DNA of 64,000 nucleotides, from assembly GCA_963725275.1 (NCBI GenBank), contig CAVRXS010000003.1:372001-436000 (forward strand). Reading direction: 5' to 3'. A program made the position numbers and the translations under genes. The stretch is from Bog-756 sp963725275 (lineage in GTDB: Bacteria; Actinomycetota; Acidimicrobiia; Acidimicrobiales; RAAP-2). The notes under the pieces were generated by a model, which did not search any database, was not told where the DNA came from, and worked only from the letters and a program-made list of their open reading frames with translations. Numbering within the stretch: the first letter of the stretch is position 1; every line of letters starts with the position of its first letter. Below are positions 61,535 through 64,000 of the stretch, piece after piece.

Positions 61535-62731
61535 ATGGAGAGCACACTGCTGCCGGACCCCTCGCCGCGTCCGGTCGCAGCCCCGGTCATCTCCGTCGAC
61601 GACCATCTCATCGAGCCACCGGACCTCTTCGAGGGCCGGATGCCGGCCGGCCTGGCCGCGCGGGCACCGCGGATCGAGGAGCGGCCGAACGGCGACCAGT
61701 ACTGGCGGTTCGAGGACCGCGACTACCCGAACGTCGGCCTCAACGCGGTGGTCGGACGGCCGCGCGAGCAGTGGAGCATGGAGCCGGCCCGCTTCGACGA
61801 GATGCGTCCGGGCTGCTACGACATCGAGGCCCGGATCACCGACATGGACATCGGCGGCATCTGGGCTTCCCTCTGCTTCCCGTCGCTTGTGGCGGGGTTC
61901 TGCGGGTCGGTCTTCTCCCGCGCCGAGGACCCCGAGCTCGGGCTCGCCTGCACCCGGGCGTGGAACCGCTGGCATCTCGAGGTCTGGGCCGGTACCCATC
62001 CGGAGCGGATCGTCCCGCTCCAGATCCCCTGGCTCGCCGACGTGGCCATCGCTGCCGCCGATGTGCGGGCCAACGCGTCCCTCGGGTTCAAGGCGGTGAG
62101 CTTCGCCGAGTTCCCCGCACAGCTCGGCTTTCCCTCGATCTTCACCACCCACTGGGACCCGTTCTTTGCCGCGTGCGAGGAGACCGGCACCGTCATCTGC
62201 CTCCACACGGGCGCCTCGTCCTGGGCTCCGCTCCCATCGCCGGACCCTCCGTTCGAGCTGCTCCCGACCGTGTTCCCGGTCAACGCGCTGCTGGCCGCGT
62301 CCGAGTGGCTCTGGTCCGGGGTCGCCGTGCGCTTCCCGGGTCTGCGGGTGGCCCTGTCCGAGGGTGGGATCGGATGGGTCACGATGCTCATGGACCGCGC
62401 GGACTACGTGCTCGACCACTCGGCCTCGGGCAACGAGAGCGCGACCTGGACCTCCGATCTCCGCCCGAGCGAGGTGTTGGGGCGCAACTTCTGGTTCTGC
62501 ACCATCGACGACCCTTCGGCGGTCCCGGTGCTCGACCGGATCGGGCTCGATCACGTGATGGTCGAGAGCGACTACCCCCACGCCGACTCCACGTGGCCGG
62601 ACACCCAGACCGTCATGATGGACGTCTTCGGCGCACTGCCCGATGCCGACCTGCGCAAGGTGGCCGGGGGGAACGCTGCGGCGCTGTTCGGCCACCGTCT
62701 GCCCGACCGCGACGATTGGCGGGTGCCCTGA
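61535..62731 (+). CDS. Amidohydrolase-2 family protein, paralogue B (398 residues)
   Basis: The protein opens ISVDDHLIEPPDLFEGRMPAGL and shares each block with paralogue A: DMDIGGIWASLCFPSL, ICLHTGASS, VALSEGGIGWVTMLMDRAD, NFWFCTIDDPS and VESDYPHADSTWPDT. It has the same length, 398 residues. Substitutions cluster in the middle (for example HWDPFFAACEETG), so substrates may differ. The ATG at 61535 lies 55 bases from the divergent aldehyde dehydrogenase start, a gap that must hold both promoters. No separate regulator gene is seen in the cluster. Confidence 0.92.
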   Translation: MESTLLPDPSPRPVAAPVISVDDHLIEPPDLFEGRMPAGLAARAPRIEERPNGDQYWRFEDRDYPNVGLNAVVGRPREQWSMEPARFDEMRPGCYDIEARITDMDIGGIWASLCFPSLVAGFCGSVFSRAEDPELGLACTRAWNRWHLEVWAGTHPERIVPLQIPWLADVAIAAADVRANASLGFKAVSFAEFPAQLGFPSIFTTHWDPFFAACEETGTVICLHTGASSWAPLPSPDPPFELLPTVFPVNALLAASEWLWSGVAVRFPGLRVALSEGGIGWVTMLMDRADYVLDHSASGNESATWTSDLRPSEVLGRNFWFCTIDDPSAVPVLDRIGLDHVMVESDYPHADSTWPDTQTVMMDVFGALPDADLRKVAGGNAAALFGHRLPDRDDWRVP

Positions 62732-62749
62732 GCCGGCCCGGACCGGCCG

Positions 62750-63607
62750 CTACCCGCCCTCGACGAATTCGAGCAGCTGGGGGACGAGGAGCGGCCAGCG
62801 GTCGAACAGGTGGCCCGTCCCGCCGGCGGTCGCAGCGCTCTGCTCGTTCCACTCGTCGTCGCCCCAGGGCGGCTCGACGAGCCTCGCCCCGGGGATGAGG
62901 GCGGCAACCCGCTCGGAGGTCTCGCGGGTGTGGTGGGCGTCGGTCGTGCCGCTCCGGAAGACCAGGGTGGGAACCTCGAGCTCGGCGCAGAGCGCGTCGG
63001 GAAGCCCGGGGACCGTCGTCCCCGGTTCGGGGCAGTAGGCGATCATCCACTGCTCGAGGGTCGCGATGAACTCGCGGGGATCGAGTGCGAGGAATCGCTG
63101 CCGGTTCGCCGGGTTGCGCTCGATGACCTCGCTCCATTCGGGCAGGGCGACGACCGCCTCCATGCCGCCGCTCCACGCGGCCCGCACCGACTCCCCGCAG
63201 TAGTGCACCGCGAGGAGCAGCAGGCCGTAGACCCCTCCGCTGATCCAGACCATGGCCAGCTCCGCGGCCACGTCGGGGTGACGCGCCGCGGTCAGGAGCG
63301 ACACCCGGGCACCGCCCGATCCGCCGACGATGACCGCCGGTGCGAGGTCGAGCTCGCGGAGCAGACCGGCGAGCGCGTCGGCCTGCATCTCCGACTCCGA
63401 CCGTCCCCGGAAACTGACGTCGGACGCCCCGGTGTTGGGCCGGTCCCAGATGAGCACCTGGTTCCCCCGTCCGGCGAGCTCGAGCGCGAACTCGCGGATC
63501 CCCGGGACGTCCTTGCTGAACCGGCCGCCCGGGGTCAGGACGAACGGTCGCCCGTCCCCGATGAGCTCGTAGGCGATGGTGGTGCCGCCGATCGTGCAGG
63601 TGGCCAT
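62750..63607 (-). CDS. Alpha/beta hydrolase
   Basis: The 285-residue hydrolase has an oxyanion strand FVLTPGGRFSKDVPGIREF and a nucleophile elbow VIVGGSGGARVSLLTAARHP (Ser in GGSGG). DRPNTGASDVSFRG and LVFRSGTTDAHHTRETSERVAALIPGA, with a candidate acid and His, follow. The ATG at 63607 has GGAAGGAG six bases upstream. It converges on amidohydrolase B and is divergent from the acyl-CoA dehydrogenase. It could open a lactone or C-C bond in the pathway of the cluster. Confidence 0.88.
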   Translation of the reverse strand: MATCTIGGTTIAYELIGDGRPFVLTPGGRFSKDVPGIREFALELAGRGNQVLIWDRPNTGASDVSFRGRSESEMQADALAGLLRELDLAPAVIVGGSGGARVSLLTAARHPDVAAELAMVWISGGVYGLLLLAVHYCGESVRAAWSGGMEAVVALPEWSEVIERNPANRQRFLALDPREFIATLEQWMIAYCPEPGTTVPGLPDALCAELEVPTLVFRSGTTDAHHTRETSERVAALIPGARLVEPPWGDDEWNEQSAATAGGTGHLFDRWPLLVPQLLEFVEGG

Positions 63608-63695
63608 TGCTGCTCCTTCCGGGTGCCGCGCATCGGAACCGCAGGCTAACCCCGGGGGAGCAGACCGTCGCGGTCCGTAGCGCGAGACTGGCCAC

Positions 63696-64000
63696 ATGGG
63701 AACCGAATCGGCGCGGGCGGCGCTGGCCGCCTGGCGGGAGTCCTTCCCGTCGGATCCCTACGCGACCGACCACCACCTCCGGGGCATTCTTCGGCGTGCA
63801 CTGCCGCCCGATCGACTGCTCGCCCTCGAGGGCAGCGCGTCCGCCTTCGCCCACGAGGTGACCGGTGTGATCGGACCGGCGGCTGCGCGCTACGAGCAAC
63901 GCAACCACCTCCCCGAGCTCGCACGCTACGACCCGATCGGAAACCGCACCGAGTCGGTCAGCTTCGACCCCGCCTACGGTGCCGCGGGTGCCGCGGTCTG
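63696..64000 (+). CDS. Acyl-CoA dehydrogenase-like protein, N-terminal part (3' end outside window)
   Basis: The frame from the ATG at 63696 stays open to the window end (101 codons). It reads LAAWRESFPSDPYATDHHLRGILRRALPPDRLLALEGSASAFAHEVTG and later NRTESVSFDPAYGAAGAAV, typical of the N-terminal helices of a long-type acyl-CoA dehydrogenase group. The flavin and catalytic parts lie beyond the window. An acyl-CoA oxidation step would fit the end of a ring-degradation route. Confidence 0.7.
   Translation, partial: MGTESARAALAAWRESFPSDPYATDHHLRGILRRALPPDRLLALEGSASAFAHEVTGVIGPAAARYEQRNHLPELARYDPIGNRTESVSFDPAYGAAGAAV

Noticed and set aside
60334..62898. 854-codon plus-strand frame over the aldehyde dehydrogenase and amidohydrolase B
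   Set aside because: It runs antisense to the dehydrogenase and out of frame with the amidohydrolase.

Overview
The window comes from a high-GC, Gram-positive-type actinobacterium. The best guess is a member of the Acidimicrobiia, judged from codon use, GTG starts, a DUF2510/DUF4234 protein, a Gly-rich secreted protein with Gly-Tyr-Trp-Leu-Val propeller-type repeats, an LCP protein and many VOC, SDR and amidohydrolase genes. This is an inference from gene style, not a phylogenetic placement.

Layout. 0-5.8 kb is housekeeping or core-like: the tail of an aldo/keto reductase, a 4-TM protein, polyphosphate kinase (ppk), inorganic pyrophosphatase (ppa), an ArdC-like metallopeptidase and a TetR-like regulator. 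A tRNA-Ala(TGC) at 5.92 kb is followed by an AT-richer stretch with a 3-methyladenine DNA glycosylase. 7.4-12.4 kb is a tightly coupled six-gene minus-strand operon (VOC, flavin disulfide reductase, tandem VOC, Rossmann protein, DUF3237, SDR), probably a catabolic or detoxification pathway of unknown substrate. 12.6-15.6 kb holds a cysteine-less peroxiredoxin-like gene, the stump of a GH15 gene, and a complete ISL3-family element with 19-bp perfect inverted repeats and a passenger gene. 15.7-20.9 kb has an MFS/cyclic-nucleotide-binding fusion facing a class III cyclase-AAA-TPR gene split by an in-frame TAA. 21-28.3 kb holds the secreted repeat protein, an SDR remnant, and a MoxR ATPase - VWA/metallopeptidase - 13-residue-repeat protein operon. 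28.5-29.8 kb is an ECF sigma factor coupled to a PASTA membrane protein. 30-46.6 kb is mixed: MFS, amidohydrolase with divergent TetR, secreted lipase, GNAT, GYD, VOC, methyltransferase, a GH92 mannosidase, a hot-dog thioesterase, a substrate-binding lipoprotein, a hydrolase-cyclase fusion and an LCP protein. 46.6-48.7 kb is an NRAMP-superfamily transporter preceded by a promoter and a 22-codon proline-rich leader ORF. 48.7-54.7 kb has a RibD-type reductase, VOC, a three-gene two-component operon, an aldo/keto reductase and a sulfotransferase. 54.8-64 kb is a catabolic cluster: two paralogous 398-residue amidohydrolases, a class II aldolase, an N-acyl-D-amino-acid-deacylase-type amidohydrolase, an aldehyde dehydrogenase, an alpha/beta hydrolase and the start of an acyl-CoA dehydrogenase.

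Two things cut across the window. First, at least eight genes between 23 and 61 kb are broken by what looks in every case like one inserted base. Deleting a single base restores the conserved protein each time. This argues for residual sequencing insertions, or a striking run of young pseudogenes, and those genes should be read as probably intact until checked. Second, several enzymes lack a key catalytic residue (SDR Tyr, peroxiredoxin Cys, hydrolase Ser, metallopeptidase Glu, disulfide reductase His). These substitutions lie in well-formed frames, so they look biological. The strongest candidate for a new regulatory system is the proline-rich leader upstream of the NRMT-like metal transporter. 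The strongest candidate for a new protein system is the MoxR-VWA operon with its 13-residue helical-repeat partner.
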